64,000 bases of DNA, taken from NCBI RefSeq assembly GCF_023343835.1, contig NC_064468.1, positions 62,001-126,000 of the forward strand, given 5' to 3'. The notes under the pieces were generated by a model. That model was not told the origin of the DNA and did no database searches. It worked only from the letters and a program-made list of their open reading frames with translations. This stretch comes from Lagopus muta. Lineage: Eukaryota; Chordata; Aves; Galliformes; Phasianidae. This document shows positions 8,935 through 22,270 of this stretch, piece after piece (the first letter of the stretch is position 1; each line of letters begins with the position of its first letter). Both the position numbers and the translations under genes were made by a program.

Positions 8935-11900
8935 AGGGACCATTGGGATCCGCAGGGTGACTATGAGCTAGAGCTATGGGGATCCATTAGAATCCATAGG
9001 GTGCCTTAGGAACCCATGAGGATATATAGGGTGCCACGGGGACCCACAGTGTGCCTTAGGGACTCATTAGGATTTGTAGGGTGCCAGGGGGAACCATTAG
9101 GATCCATTGGGTGCCAGGAGGACCCATAGGGTGCCTTAGGGAGCCATTAGGATCCTTAGGGTGCCATGAAGACCCCTAGGGTGCCTGAGGGAACCATTAG
9201 GATTCATAGGGTGCCATGGGGACCTTAAGGGAGCTTTAGAGACCCATTAGGATCTATAGAATGCCATGGGGTTCCATTAGGATGAATAATGTGCCAGGGA
9301 GACCCATTAGGATCCATGGGGTGCCATGCGGATCCCTAGTGTGCTTGAGGAACGCACTAGAATTGTAGGGTGCCGTGGGTACCCAAAGTGTGCTTTAGGG
9401 ACCCATTAGGATTCATAGGGTGCCACAAGGACCCGTAGACTGCCTGAGGGACCTGTTAGGATCCATAAGGTGCAATGGGGATCCACAGGGTGCCTTAGGA
9501 ACTCATTAGGATTTGTAGGGTGCTATGGGGACCCATTAGGATCCATTGGGTGCCATGGGGACCCCTAGGGTGCCTTAGGAGCCATTAGGATTCATAGGGT
9601 GCCATGAGGACCTGTAGGGTGCCTTAGGGACCCATTAGAATCCGTAGGGTGCCATGGGGACCCATAGAGTGTTATGGGGACACCTAGGGTGCCTTAGGGA
9701 CCCACTAGAATTTTAGGATGCCTTGGGGATTCATAGGGTGCCTTAGGGACACTTTAGGAGCCATAAGGTGCTACGGGGACTTATATAGTGCCTTAGGGAC
9801 CCATTAGAATCCATAGGGTGCTATGGGGACCCATAGGGTGCCTTAGGGACCAGTTAGGATGCATAGGATTCCATGGGGACACACAGAGTGCCTTAGGGAC
9901 CCATTAGGATCCATCGGGTGCCATGGGGACCCACAGGGTGCCTTAGGGACACATTAGGATTTGTAGGGTGCTATGGGGACCCATTAGGATCCATAGGGTG
10001 CCTTAGGGACCCCTAGGGTGCCTTAGGGAGCCATTAGGATCCATCGGGTGCCATGGGGACCCACAGGGTGCCTTAGGGACTCATTAGGATCCATAGGGTG
10101 CCACGGGGACACACAGGGTGCCTTAGGGAGCCATTAGGATTCATAGGGTGCCATGGGGACCCATTAGGATCCATATGGTGCCATGGGGACCCATGGGGTG
10201 CCTTATGGACCCACTAGGAATTGTAGGGTGGCATGGGGACCCATAGGGTGCCTTTGGGACTCATTAGGATCCATAGGGTGCCATGAGGACACACAGGGTG
10301 CCTTAGGGACACGTTAGGAGCCATACGGTGTCATGGAAACATATAGAGTGCCTTAGAGACCCATTAGAATCCATAGGGTGCTATGGGGACCCATAGGGTG
10401 CCTTAGGGACTCGTTAGGATGCATAGGATTCCACGGGGACACACAGAGTGCCTTAGGGACCCATTTGGATCCATAAGGTGCCATGGGGACCCATAGGGTG
10501 CCTTAGGGACCCATTAGGATCAATAGGGTGCCACGGGGACCCACAGGGTGCCTTAGTGACTCATTAGGATTTGTAGGGTGCTATGGGGACCCGTTAGGAT
10601 CCATATGGTGCCATGGGGACCCCTAGGGTGCCTTAGGGACCCACTAGAATTTTAGGATGCCTTGGGGATTCATAGGGTGCCTTAGGGACATTTTAGGAGC
10701 CACAGGGTGCCATGGAAACATATAGGGTGCCTTAGGGACCCATTAGAATCCATAGGGTGCTATGGGGACCCATAGGGTGCCTTAGGGACCAGTTAGGATG
10801 CATAGGATTCCATGGGGACACACAGAGTGCCTTAGGGACTCATTTGGATCCATAGGGTGCAAGGGGGATCCACAGGGTGCCTTAGTGACTCATTAGGATT
10901 TGTAGGGTGCTATGGGGACCCATTAGGATCCATAGGGTGCCATGGGGACACACAGGGTGCCTTAGGGAGCCATTAGGATCCGTAGGGTGCCATAGGGACC
11001 CATTAGGATCCATATGGTGCCATGGAGACCCGTAGGGTGCCTTATGGACCCACTAGGATTTGTAGGATGCCAGGGGGTCCCATAGGGTGCCTTAGGGACA
11101 CATTAGGATCCATAGGGTGCCAGGGGGTCCCATAGGTTGCCACGAGAACACACAGGGTGCCTTAGGGACACGTTAGGAACCATAGGGTGCTATGTAAACA
11201 TATAGGGTGCCTTAGGGACCCATTAGAATCCATAGGGTGCTATGGGGACATATAGGGTGCCTGAGGGACTTGTTAGGATGCATAGGGTTCCACGGGGACA
11301 CACAGAGTGCCTTAGGGAGCCATTAGGATGCATCGGGTGCCATGAGGACATATAGGGTGCCTTAGGGACTCATTCGGATCCATAGGGTGCCACGGGGACA
11401 CACAGGATGCCTTAGGGAGCCATTAGGATCCATAGGGTGCCATGGGGACCCCTAGGGTGCCTTATGGACCCATTAGGAATTGTAGGGTGCCATGGGGACC
11501 CATAGGGTGCCTTAGGGACCCATTAGGATCCATAGGGTGCCATGAGGACACACAGGGTGCCTTAGGGACACGTTAGGAGCCATACGGTGCCTTGGAATCA
11601 TATAGGGAGCCTTAGAGACCCATTAGAATCCATAGGGTGCTATGGGGACCCATAGGGTGCCTGAGGGACTCGTTAGGATCATAGGATTCCACGGGGACAC
11701 ACAGAGTGCCTTCGGAACCCATTTGGATCCATAAGGTGCCATGGGGGACCCATAGGATGCCTTAGAAACCCATTAGGATCAATAGGGTGCCACGGGGACA
11801 CACAGGGTGACTTAGGGACTCATTAGGATTTGTAGGGTGCTATGGGCACCCATTAGGATCCATATGGTGCCATGGGGACCCCTAGGGTGCTTTAGGGAGC

Positions 11901-14900
11901 CATTAGGATTTGTAGGGTGCCAGGGGGGCCCATAGGATGCCACAAGAACACACAGGGTGCCTTAGGGACATGTTAGGAGCCACAGGGTGCCATGGGGATC
12001 CATTAGAGTCCATATGGTGCCATGGGGACCCCTAGGCTGCCTTATGGACCCATTAGGAATTGTCGGGTGCCATGGGGACCCATAGGGTGCCTTAGGGACC
12101 CATTAGGATCTATAGGGTGCCAGGAAGACACACAGGGTGCCTTAGGGACACGTTAGGAGCCATACGGTGCCATGGAAACATATAGGGTGCCTTAGAGAGC
12201 CATTAGAATCCATAGGGTGCTATGGGGACCCATAGGGTGCCTGAGTGACTCGTTAGGATGCATAGGATTCAACGGGGACACACAAAGTGCCTTAGAGACC
12301 CTTTTGGATCCATAAGGTGCCATGGGGACCCATAGGGTGCCTTAGGGACCCATTAGGATCAATAGGGTGCCACGGGGACACACAGGGTGCCTTAGTGACT
12401 CATTAGAATTTGTAGGGTGCTATGGGGACTCGTTAGGATCCATATGGTGCCATGGGAACCCCTAGGGTGCCTTAGGGACCCACTAGAATTTTAGGATGCC
12501 TTGGGGATTCATAGGGTGCCTTAGGGACACTTTAGGAGCCATAGGATGCCATGGAAACATATAGGGTGCCTTAGGGACCCATTAGAATCCATAGGGTGCT
12601 ATGGGGACCCATAGGGTGTATTAGGGACTCGTTAGGATGCATAGGATTCCATGGGGACACACAGAGTGCCTTAGGGAGCCATTAGGATCCATCGGGTGCC
12701 ATGGGGACCCATAGGGTGCCTTAGGGACCAGTTAGGATCCATCGGGTGCCATGGGGACCCACAGGGTGCCTTAGGGACTCATTAGGATTTGTAGGGTGCC
12801 ATGGGGACCCATTAGGATCCATAAGGTGCCATGGGGACCCCTAGGGTGCCTTAGGGAGCCATTAGGATCCGTAGGGTGCCATGGGGACCCATTAGGATCC
12901 ATATGGTGCCATGGAGACCCGTAGGGTGCCTTATGGACCCACTAGGATTTGTAGGGTGCCAGGGGGACCCATAGGGTGCCTTAGGGACACATTAGGATCC
13001 ATAGGGTGCCAGGGGGTCCCATAGGTTGCCACGAGAACACACAGGGTGCCTTAGGGACACGTTAGGAACCATAGGGTGCCATGTAAACATATAGGGTGCC
13101 TTAGGGACCCATTAGAATCCATAGGGTGCTATGGGGACATATAGGGTGCCTTAGGGACTTGTTAGGATGCATAGGGTTCCACGGGGACACACAGAGTGCC
13201 TTAGGGAGCCATTAGGATCCATATGGTGCCATGGGGACCCCTAGGGTGCCTTATGGACCCATTAGGAATTGTAGGGTGCCATGAGGACCCATAGGGTGCC
13301 TTAGGGACCTATTAGGATCCATAGGGTGCCATGAGGACACACAGGGTGCCTTAGGGACACGTTAGGAGCCATACGGTGCCATGGAAACATATATGGTGCC
13401 TTAGAGAGCTTTAGAATCCATAGGGTGCTATGGGGACCCATAGGGTGCCTGAGGGACTCATTAGGATGCATAGGATTCCACGGGGACACACAGAGTGCCT
13501 TAGGGACCCATTTGGATCCATAAGGTGCCATGGGGACCCATAGGGTGCCTTAGGGACCCGTTAGGATCAATAGGGTGCCACGGGGACCCACAGGGTGCCT
13601 TAGTGACTCATTAGGATTTGTGGTGTGCTATGGGGACCCGTTGGGATCCATATGGTGCCATGGGGACCCCTAGGGTGCCTTAGGGAGCCATTAGGATGCA
13701 TAGGGTGCCATGGGGACCAGTTAGGATCCATATGGTTCCATGGGGACCCGTAGGGTGCCTTATGGACCCATTAGAATGTGTAGGATGCCAGGGGCACCAT
13801 AGCATGCCACGAGAACACACAGGGTGCCTTAGGGACACGTTAGGAGCCATAGGGTGCCATGTAAACATATAGGGTGCCTTAGGGACCCATTAGAATCCAT
13901 AGGGTGCTATGGGGACCCATAGGGTGCCTTAGGGACTTGTTTGGATGCATAGGGTTCCATGGGGACACACAGAGTGCCTTAGGGAGCCATTAGGATCCAT
14001 AGGGTGCCATGGGGACCCCTAGGGTGCCTTAAGGACCCGTTAGGATCCATAGGGTTCAAGGGGGACCCATAGGGTGCCTTAGGGACACTTTAGGAGCCAT
14101 AGGGTGCCAGGGGGATTCATAGGGTGCCTCAGGGAGCCATTAGGATCTGTAGGGTGCCATGGGAAACCATTAGAGTCCATATGGTGCCATAGGGACCACT
14201 AGCGTGCCTTATGGACCCATTAGGATTTGTAGGGTGCCATGGGGACACATAGGGTGCCCTAGGGACCCATTAGGATTCATAGTGTGCATTCGGAACCCAT
14301 TAGGATCCCTAGGGTGCCACGGGTACCCAAAGGGTGCCTTAGTGACTCATTAGGATTTGTAGGGTGCCAGGAGGGCCCATCGGGTGCCTTAGGGACACAT
14401 TAGGATACATAGGGTGTCAGGGGGATTCATAGGGTGCCTCAGGGAGCCATGAGGATACGTAGGGTGCCATGAGGACCCATTAGGATCCATATGGTGCCAT
14501 GGGGACCCCTAGCGTGCCTTACGGACCCGTTAGGAATTGTAGGGTGCCAGGGGGACCCATAGGGTGCCTCAGGGAGCCATTAGGATCCATAGGGTGCCAT
14601 GAGGACACACAGGGTGCCTTAGGGACACGTTAGGAGCCATACGGTGCCATGGAAACATATATGGTGCCTTAGGGACCCATTAGAATCCATAGGGTGCTAT
14701 GGGGACCCATAGGGTGCATTAGGGACCCATTAGGATGCATAGGATTCCACGGGGACACACAGAGTGCCTTAGGGAGCCATTAGGATCTGTAGGGTTCAAG
14801 GAGGACCCATAGGGTGCCTTAGGGACCCATTAGGATACATAGGGTGCCACGGGGACACACAGGGTGACTTAGGGACTCATTAGGAATTGTAGGGTGCTAT

Positions 14901-17900
14901 GGGCACCCATTGGGATCCATATGGCGCCATGGGGACCCCTAGGGTGCCTTATGGACCCATTAGGATTTGTAGGGTGCCAGGGGGACCCATAGGGTGCCTT
15001 AGGGACCCATTAGGATCAATAGGGTGCCACGGGGACCCACAGGGTGCCTTAGGGACTCATTAGGATTTGTAGGGTGCCTTAGGGAGCTATTAGGATCCAT
15101 AGGGTGCCAGGGGGACCCATAGGGTTCCTTAGGGACACATTAGGATACATAGGGTGCCAGGGGGACCCATAGGGTGCCACGAGGACTCACAGGGAGCCTT
15201 AGGGACACGTTAGGAGCCATTGCGTTCCATGGAAACATATAGGGTGCCTTAGGGACCCATTAGAATCTATAGGGTGCTATGGGGACATATAGGGTGCCTT
15301 AGGAACCGGTTAGGATGCATAGGGTTCCACGGGGACACACAGAGTGACTTAGGGAGCCATTAGGATCCATCAGGTGCCATGGGGACCCATAGGGTGCCTT
15401 AGGGACCCGTTAGGATCCATAGGGTGCCACGGGGACACACAGGGTGCCTTAGGGAGCCATTAGGATCCATAGGATGCCATGGGGATCAGTTAGGATCCAT
15501 GGGTGCTTTAGGGATCTCTTAGGATGCATAGGGTTCACCGGGGAAATGCAGAGTGACATGGGGACCCATTAGGATTCATAGGGTGCCATGGGGACTCATT
15601 AGGATCTATCGGGTGCCATGGGGACCCACAGCGTGCCTTAGGGACCCACTAGAATTTTAGGGTGGCATTGGGACCCATAGGATGCCACGAGGACGCACGG
15701 GGTGGCTTAGGGACACTTTAGGAGCCATACGGTGCCATGGAAACATATAGGGTGCCTTAGGGCAACATTAGAATTCATAGGGTGCTATGGGGACCCATAG
15801 GGTGCCTTAGGGACCCGTTAGGATCCATAGGTTTCCACGGGGATACGCAAAGTTCCTTAGGGAGCCATTAGGATCCATAGTGTGCCATGGGGACCATAGG
15901 GTGCTTTAGGGATCTGTTAGGATCCATAGAGTGACATGGGGACCCATTAGGATTCATAGGGTGCCTTAGGAACCCATTAGGATATATAGAGTGCCATGGG
16001 GATTCCTAGGGTGCCTGAGAGACCCAATAGAATTTTGGGGTGGCATTGGGACCTATAGGGTGCCACGAGGACACACAGGGTGCCTTAGGGACACGTTAGG
16101 AGCCATAGGGTTCCATGAAAACATATAGGGTGCCTTAGGGACCCATTAGAATCCATAGGGTGCTATGGGGACACATAGGGTGCCTTAGGGACTTGTTAGG
16201 ATGCATAGGGTTCCACGGGGACACACAGAGTGACTTAGGGAGCCATTAGGATCCATAGGGAGCCATGGGGACCCATAGGGTGCCTTAGGGACCCATTAGG
16301 AATTGTAGGGTGCCATGAGGACCCATAGGGTGCCTTAGGGACCCATAAGGATCCATAGGGTGCCATGAGGACACACAGGGTGCCTTAGGGAAACGTTAGG
16401 AGCCATACGGTGCCATGGAAACATATATGGTGCCTTAGAGAGCCATTAGAATCCATAGGGTGCTATGGGGACCCCTAGGGTGCCTTAGGGACCCACTAGA
16501 ATTTTAGGATGCCTTGGGGATTCATAGGGTGCCTTAGGGACACTTTAGGAGCCATAGGGTGCCATGGAAACATATAGGGTGCCTTAGGGACCCATTAGAA
16601 TCCATAGGGTGCTATGGGGACCCATAGGGTGCCTTAGGGACCAGTTAGGATGCATAGGATTCCATGGGGACACACAGAGTGCCTTAGGGACCCATTAGGA
16701 TCCATAGGGTGCAAGAGGGATCCACAGGGTGCCTTAGTGACTCATTAGGATTTGTAGGGTGCTATGGGGACACATTAGGATCCATAGGGTGCCTTGGGGA
16801 CCCCTAGGGTGCCTTAGGGAGCCATTAGGATCCGTAGGTTGCCATGGGGACCCATTAGGATCCATATGGTGCCATGGAGACCCGTAGGGTGCCTTATGGA
16901 CCCACTAGGATTTGTAGGGTGCCAGGGGGACCCATAGGGTGCCTTAGGGACACATGAGGATCCATAAAGTGCCAGGGGGTCCCATAGGTTGCCACGAGAA
17001 CACACAGGGTGCCTTAGGGACACGTTAGGAACCATAGGGTGCCATGTAAACATATAGGGTGCCTTAGGGACCCATTAGAATCCATAGGGTGCTATGGGGA
17101 CATATAGGGTGCCTTAGGGACTTGTTAGGATGCATAGGGTTCCACGGGGACACACAGAGTGCCTTAGGGAGCCAGTAGGATGCATCGGGTGCCATGAGGA
17201 CCCATAGGGTGCCTTAGGGACTCATTCGGATCCATAGGGTGCCATGGGGACACACAGGGTGCCTTAGGGAGCCATTAGGATCCATAGGGTGCCATGAGGA
17301 CACACAGGGTGCCTTAGGGACACGTTAGGAGCCATACAGTGCCTTGGAAACATATAGGGTGCCTTAGAGACCCATTAGAATCCATAGGGTGCTATGGGGA
17401 CCCATAGGGTGCCTGAGGGACTCGTTAGGATGCATAGGATTCCACGGGGACACACAGAGTGCCTTAGGGACCCATTTGGATCCATAAGGTGCCATGGGGG
17501 ACCCATAGGATGCCTTAGAAATCCATTAGGATCAATAGGGTGCCACGGGGACCCACAGGGTGCCTTAGTGACTCATTAGGATTTGAAGGGTGCCATGGGG
17601 ACCCATTAGGATCCATATGGTGCCATGGGGACCCCTAGGGTGCCTTAGGGAGCCATTAGGATTTGTAGGGTGCCAGGGGGGCCCATAGGATGCCACAAGA
17701 ACACACAGGGTGCCTTATGGACACGTTAGGAGCCTCAGGGTGCCATGGGGATCCATTGGAGTCCATATGGTGCCATGGGGACCCCTAGGGTGCCTTATGG
17801 ACCCATTAGGAATTGTAGGGTGCCATGGGGACCCATAGGGTGCCTTAGGGACCCATTAGGATCCATAGGGTGCCAGGAAGACACACAGGGTGCCTTAGGG

Positions 17901-17939
17901 ACACGTTAGGAGCCATACGGTGCCATGGAAACATATAGG
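8935..17939. repeat. Decamer-built satellite, array 2 (9 kb, G-rich strand on plus)
   Basis: Near-continuous tandem array. The repeat grammar is 10-bp modules starting with GG: GGATCCATAG, GGTGCCATGG, GGACCCATAG, GGTGCCTTAG, GGACCCATTA, combined as 20-, 30- and 50-bp groups. Higher-order blocks recur. One with ACTAGAATTTTAGGATGCC is near 9700, 10640, 12480 and 16490; another with ACGAGAACACACAGG is near 11140, 13030, 13810 and 16990. No gene is visible. Confidence 0.95.
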
Positions 17940-17940
17940 G

Positions 17941-20283
17941 CACGGCTCAGGCCGTATTTTCCCTTAGTGATGAAGAAGGTGTCAGCACTCTGCCGTCCCA
18001 GCTCTGGCCCGACCTGGAAGCTGTCTGCAAACCTTGGCTGCCCGTTCCCTCCAACGTTTCTTCTTTCTCTCCTCAGAAGCAGCGCGGCGCGGTTCCCCGC
18101 GTTGGGGAGCAGCAGCCAGCAGGCTGCCAGAGATCCCACGGCGCCTGGCAGCGCACAGAGGGACGCGATGGGGACGGGCCGTCCTCAGTGCCGCGCAAAA
18201 GTGAGTTTCTGCAGTCCTCTGTCGTGAAGGATGGAGGGATGAATGTGGAGTGTTACTTCTGAGCGGGTGCAGTGCTGTAGGGATGTCCAGTAACCACGGT
18301 GGAAGCATGAGAAAGGCCGACAGCGACAGCCGATGGCAGCAGCGAGACAGAAGTCTGTGTGCAAGTGGTGCTGCTGAGAGCTGAGCGCATTCCCTCTAGG
18401 GACAAGAGATCCGTGTCTCGACGTTTGCAGCCGGTAGCGTTTTGTTTGCTGGTGCAGCTTTGCTCTGCATTCTGCAGAGCTGTCAGGCAGTCCGGGGTTC
18501 CTCTGCTGCCATCTGACAGGAAGGAGAGCAGTAGTGCTTAGTGTAAGCGCAGTGCAGTTTGAACATCAGTTTCTGCTCTGGCTGTAGAACAGCGTCTTTT
18601 GGATTTGGGGGGGGTGTGGGCTGACAGGACAGCGCTGCTCCTGGTGTCTGTGCAGTCACACTGGATCTGTTGTTGCAGGGACGGAGCCTGCGTGTCCGTG
18701 GGATGGTGCTGGGCACGGGGGGAAGCGGAAAGCCTCCGCAGGTAAGGAGCTGCTGTGAGCTGTGCTGCGGGTGCTGCCTCTAAGGAGGGCTGCGTGCAGG
18801 GCTGTGTGTGATGGAGGAGAGAGGAAAGGGCGCTGCAGATCTGTGCTGACTGCACAAGTGGCACAACGCTGTAGCAGTGGAAAGGAAATTGAAGAAACTG
18901 CGCTTGAAGAGCAGCAGTTTGTGTCTGACTGTGCCCAAGTCTTCCTCCAAGGAGCTGCTCTTCATGTCTTTCCTGCTTTCTTTCTGTCAGAAGCTGAGGC
19001 CAGCCTCCCTCTGAAGCGCAGCCATGCGGAAAGGCAGGGCAGGAGCACAGAATGGGACGTGGCAGCCAAGAGAGGTACAGACACCCAGCAGGCATCGGGG
19101 CTTGGTGCACTGCCTTTCTAATCAGGCTTTGTGCCTGTTCTTTCCTGGGACTGTTGTCACTGTGTGCTGGCTGTGGTCATAACCACAGTGAGCATTCCTG
19201 CACTGATTAGAAATGGGAGCCCACAGTTCACCTGAGATCCCAAGCTCCGTGACTGTGAACACTCCAGATGAGATGTCCCAGCATCGCGGCCCATTCTGCA
19301 GACTGAAAGCAGCAGTGCGCCCTGGTTCAATCTCGTTGCTTCTTGTCTTTTCACAGAGATCGGTGCTGAGCCAAACGGCCATCTCCACGTGAAGGTGGTG
19401 CAGCAGGGGCGTTCCGAGAGAGCTTGTCTCCCTGAGAGAGCTCCAGCTCCTCTCCAGGCTGGAGGGCTTCCTGGCAGAGCAGGTCCCAGCACAGGGGGAA
19501 GAGCTTCCCCTGCCGCGTGCCCCCGCTCCGTCGGCAAGGCCCAGGCTGGATGCAAACGCAAGGCCTTGGAGGAAGGGACACCAGCAGCAGCGCAGCTGCC
19601 TGCCCACAAGAGAGCGAGGGCTGAGAGCGGAGGCAGCGTGCCGGCTCCAGCAGCGCAGCCTGGGCCTGCCGCAGCGCGGAGCTCCGGGCGCAGAGGTGAG
19701 CAGGGCTGTGTACCGCTGTGCTGAGCTGCTGCCCTTTGCCAGCACGCTGAGTTTGCTCAGGGTCTGCTTTGCCTTTTCCTTTTGTGTCGAGGGGAAATGG
19801 GTTGAAGGCTGCCAAGTCTGAAGGCAGCCAGGTGCCAGAATGTGCAACCCCGTCTCTTTAACTGCATGGTGGTCTTCTGCACGTCCCACTGGAAAGGTCA
19901 TTCACTGGGGGGTTCGTCATCCAATTTCCTTTGTCTTTTTTCTGCCGTCTGCTTTTACGGTACCCACGTTTCTGCAGTTTTGCTGTTGACAAAAGAAATT
20001 CCTCTTTTTTTTTTCTTGCCTGATAGCAAGAAGACAACGCCAGAAACAAAGGAGAGCAGAACTGAAGAAGGCTTCTCTGAGAGCCGCAGCTGCACGTGCA
20101 GAGGTGAGTCCTCGGTGAGCACAGACGCGGCTCTTGTTGTTGTCAGGGCCTCCGTCTGTCAGACATGGAAGAGATTTCCCAAGGGAAGCGCTGTCCTGTT
20201 TCTACACTCGCTCTGTTTCTTTCCAGTCCTCCGCCATGAACAGCCTGGTGGAGATGATGCAGAAGCTGCAGCTGCACGACTGA
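17941..20283 (+). pseudogene. Unrecognised multi-exon gene (gene 2), left copy, 5'-truncated
   Basis: Six splice-consistent pieces: about 17943-18200 (donor GTGAGT), 18679-18741, 18991-19074, 19357-19695, 20027-20103 and 20227-20283 (stop at 20281). All junctions are GT-AG and the phases chain without a break. The product is Ser/Pro/Arg rich with an early SLSDEEGVSTLPSQLWPDLE stretch. It ends in a basic helix (ARRQRQKQRRAELKKASLRA) and the tail SSAMNSLVEMMQKLQLHD. Satellite replaces everything upstream of the first piece: the right copy continues for three or more 5' exons. The truncated copy lacks a native start and promoter, so it is called a pseudogene or gene fragment. I do not recognise the family. 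Confidence 0.6.
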
Positions 20284-20379
20284 GAGGAGGAGCATCAGCA
20301 GGCAGCGCTGCAGTGCGCGGCGTTGCAGGGCAGCGCTCCGAGTGCCGCCCAACTCGGCACTCCAACTTTGGTTGTAGTC

Positions 20380-20385
20380 AATAAA
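20380..20385 (+). terminator. Polyadenylation signal of gene 2, left copy
   Basis: AATAAA about 97 bp after the stop codon at 20283, in a sequence matching the right copy. Confidence 0.7.
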
Positions 20386-20869
20386 AACATGGCATGCTAA
20401 CTCAGAGAACGATGCCGTAGAGATTGCTGAGTTTCCCAGGGCAGCGCTGAGTACTTTTTGCTTTATGCTGAGTGTACAATGAGCCAAGTTCCCCAAAAGG
20501 ACAGCGTTTCCTCTGGGCTGTTGGTCCAGAGCAGCATCTCTGCACTTAGGACCGCCACGCTGCCATCCCGGCACTGCTCTGCTCACAGACAGCGCTCCAG
20601 GTCGTGGCGCTCAGAAGGCGCCCCTCTGTCGTGCAGCCCTCCCCAGCGCCTGCCTGCCTGTCCCTGTGTGGGCTGCGATGGAGCTTTTCCTTTGCAGCGC
20701 CTGGTGTGACGCCGTGTCCTGGTTCCGTCGGTGCCATCCTGCAGGCTGCTGTGCACAGCGCAGTGCTGCGGAGCTGTGCTTCCCGGCCCTGTGCTCTCCG
20801 GCACTCTGGTGTGAGTTCTGCCTCTCCCAGGCATCTCCTGTTCCCAGGAACCTCCGCTGCTCCCTTGCA

Positions 20870-21250
20870 CGCAGCTCTGTGTGCACAGCCCTGTGCAGAA
20901 CCGCACACCCACGTGCAAGGACTTCCCTGCACACACCGCTGTGCATCCACACGCACAAGCACATCCTCGCACGGCCCTGTGTGCACACTCCATCCGTGTG
21001 CACACAACCGTGTGCAAAACCACACAGCCTTGTGCAAAGACCTCGATGCACAGCCCCGTGTTCGCGCACACACACACCCGTGTGCAAACCCACCCCTTTG
21101 CACAGCAACACGCATGAAGACACGAGCGCAGCTGCAGCCCTGCACACAGCCGTGCACACACACACACATGTGCAAAAGTGACATTCACGTGCAAACACCC
21201 TGCACACACCCTCGTGCAATGCACACTGATATGCAGCACCACCTCTAAGA
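20870..21250. repeat. CA/TG-rich minisatellite
   Basis: Degenerate units around CACCCGTGTGCAAAACC and GTGCACACAGCC. Alternating purine-pyrimidine tracts (CACACACA, GTGCACAC) are frequent. It has a mirror copy at 45962-46342. Open frames in it are composition artefacts. Confidence 0.75.
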
Positions 21251-21251
21251 T

Positions 21252-21410
21252 GATAGGAGGGCTGGAGCACCTCTGCTACGAGGAAAGGCTGAGGGAGCTG
21301 GGCTTGTTTAGCTTGGAGAAGACAAGGCTCCAGGGAGACCTCATGGTGGCCTTGCAGTGCTTGAAGGAAGTGTATAAACAGGAGGGGGAACGGCTGCCTG
21401 TGAGGGAGGA
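21252..21410 (+). mobile_element. CR1 LINE fragment (ORF2 C-terminus)
   Basis: The frame reads [19 protein letters not shown], then [20 protein letters not shown], a diagnostic CR1 ORF2 end. Both ends are truncated, the right one running into minisatellite. The inverted copy is at 45802-45960. Confidence 0.85.
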
Positions 21411-21414
21411 GAGA

Positions 21415-22270
21415 CCCCATAGGAACACAGAGAGACCCAATAGGGACACACGGACAACCCATAGGGACCCCATAGAGTTCCCATAGGGACACCTAGGGAC
21501 AAATAGGGACCCCAAAGGTACACATAGGGACACATGGAGCCCCAAAGAGACGCATAGATACCCCATAGGGAACCCATAGGGACCCCATAGGGACGCTGTA
21601 GGGACAGAGAGAGACCCTATAGGGACACATAGGGACAAATAGGGACCCCATAGGGTCCCCAGGGGGACACATCGTGCCCCATAGAGATGCATAAAGACCC
21701 CTTAGATACCCCATAGGGACCCCATAGGGACACAGAGAGACCTCATAGGGAGCCAGCCGATAGAGATACATGGAGACACATAGGGACAAAGAGAGACCCC
21801 ATAGAGACCCAATAGGGACCCAAAGGGACACACAGTGACACATAGGGATCCCAGAGGGACAAAGGGACAAACCTTAGGGGTCCCATAGAGTCCCCATAGG
21901 GACCCCATAGGGACCCCAAGGGACACATAGGGACACAGACAGACCCCATAGCATAGGGACCCCATAGGAAAATACAGGGACCCACAGGAGGACCCCATAG
22001 GGAAACACGGGGACCCCATAGGGACACAGAGAGACCCCATAGGGACCCCATAGGGACACATCGAGCCCCATAGAGACACATAAAGAACCCATAGGGACCC
22101 CATAGGGACCCCAAAGAGACCCCATAGGGTTCCTGTAGGGACACAGAGAGACCCCATAGTGACAAACAGACAACCCACAGGGACCCCATAGAGATCCGAT
22201 AGGGACCCACAGGGACCCATAGGGACACAGGGAGCCCCATAGAGACGCATAAAGACCCCCGAGATCCCCC
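21415..22270. repeat. Second-type minisatellite, left arm
   Basis: Units such as AGGGACCCCAT-AGGGACACAT and GGGACACAGAGAGACCCCATA. It is about 250 bp longer than the mirror array at 45193-45801, the main length difference between the two inverted arms. Confidence 0.9.

Noticed and set aside
8935-17939. CRISPR-like array
   Set aside because: No unique spacers between constant repeats; it is a degenerate tandem satellite in eukaryotic DNA.
8935-17939. Interstitial telomere
   Set aside because: TTAGGG occurs only singly within longer modules, never as a tandem run.
17950-18076. Alternative intron ending at CTCCTCAG (18077) within the first piece of gene 2
   Set aside because: Using it would put the downstream exon in a frame with an early stop, while reading through keeps all later exons open.
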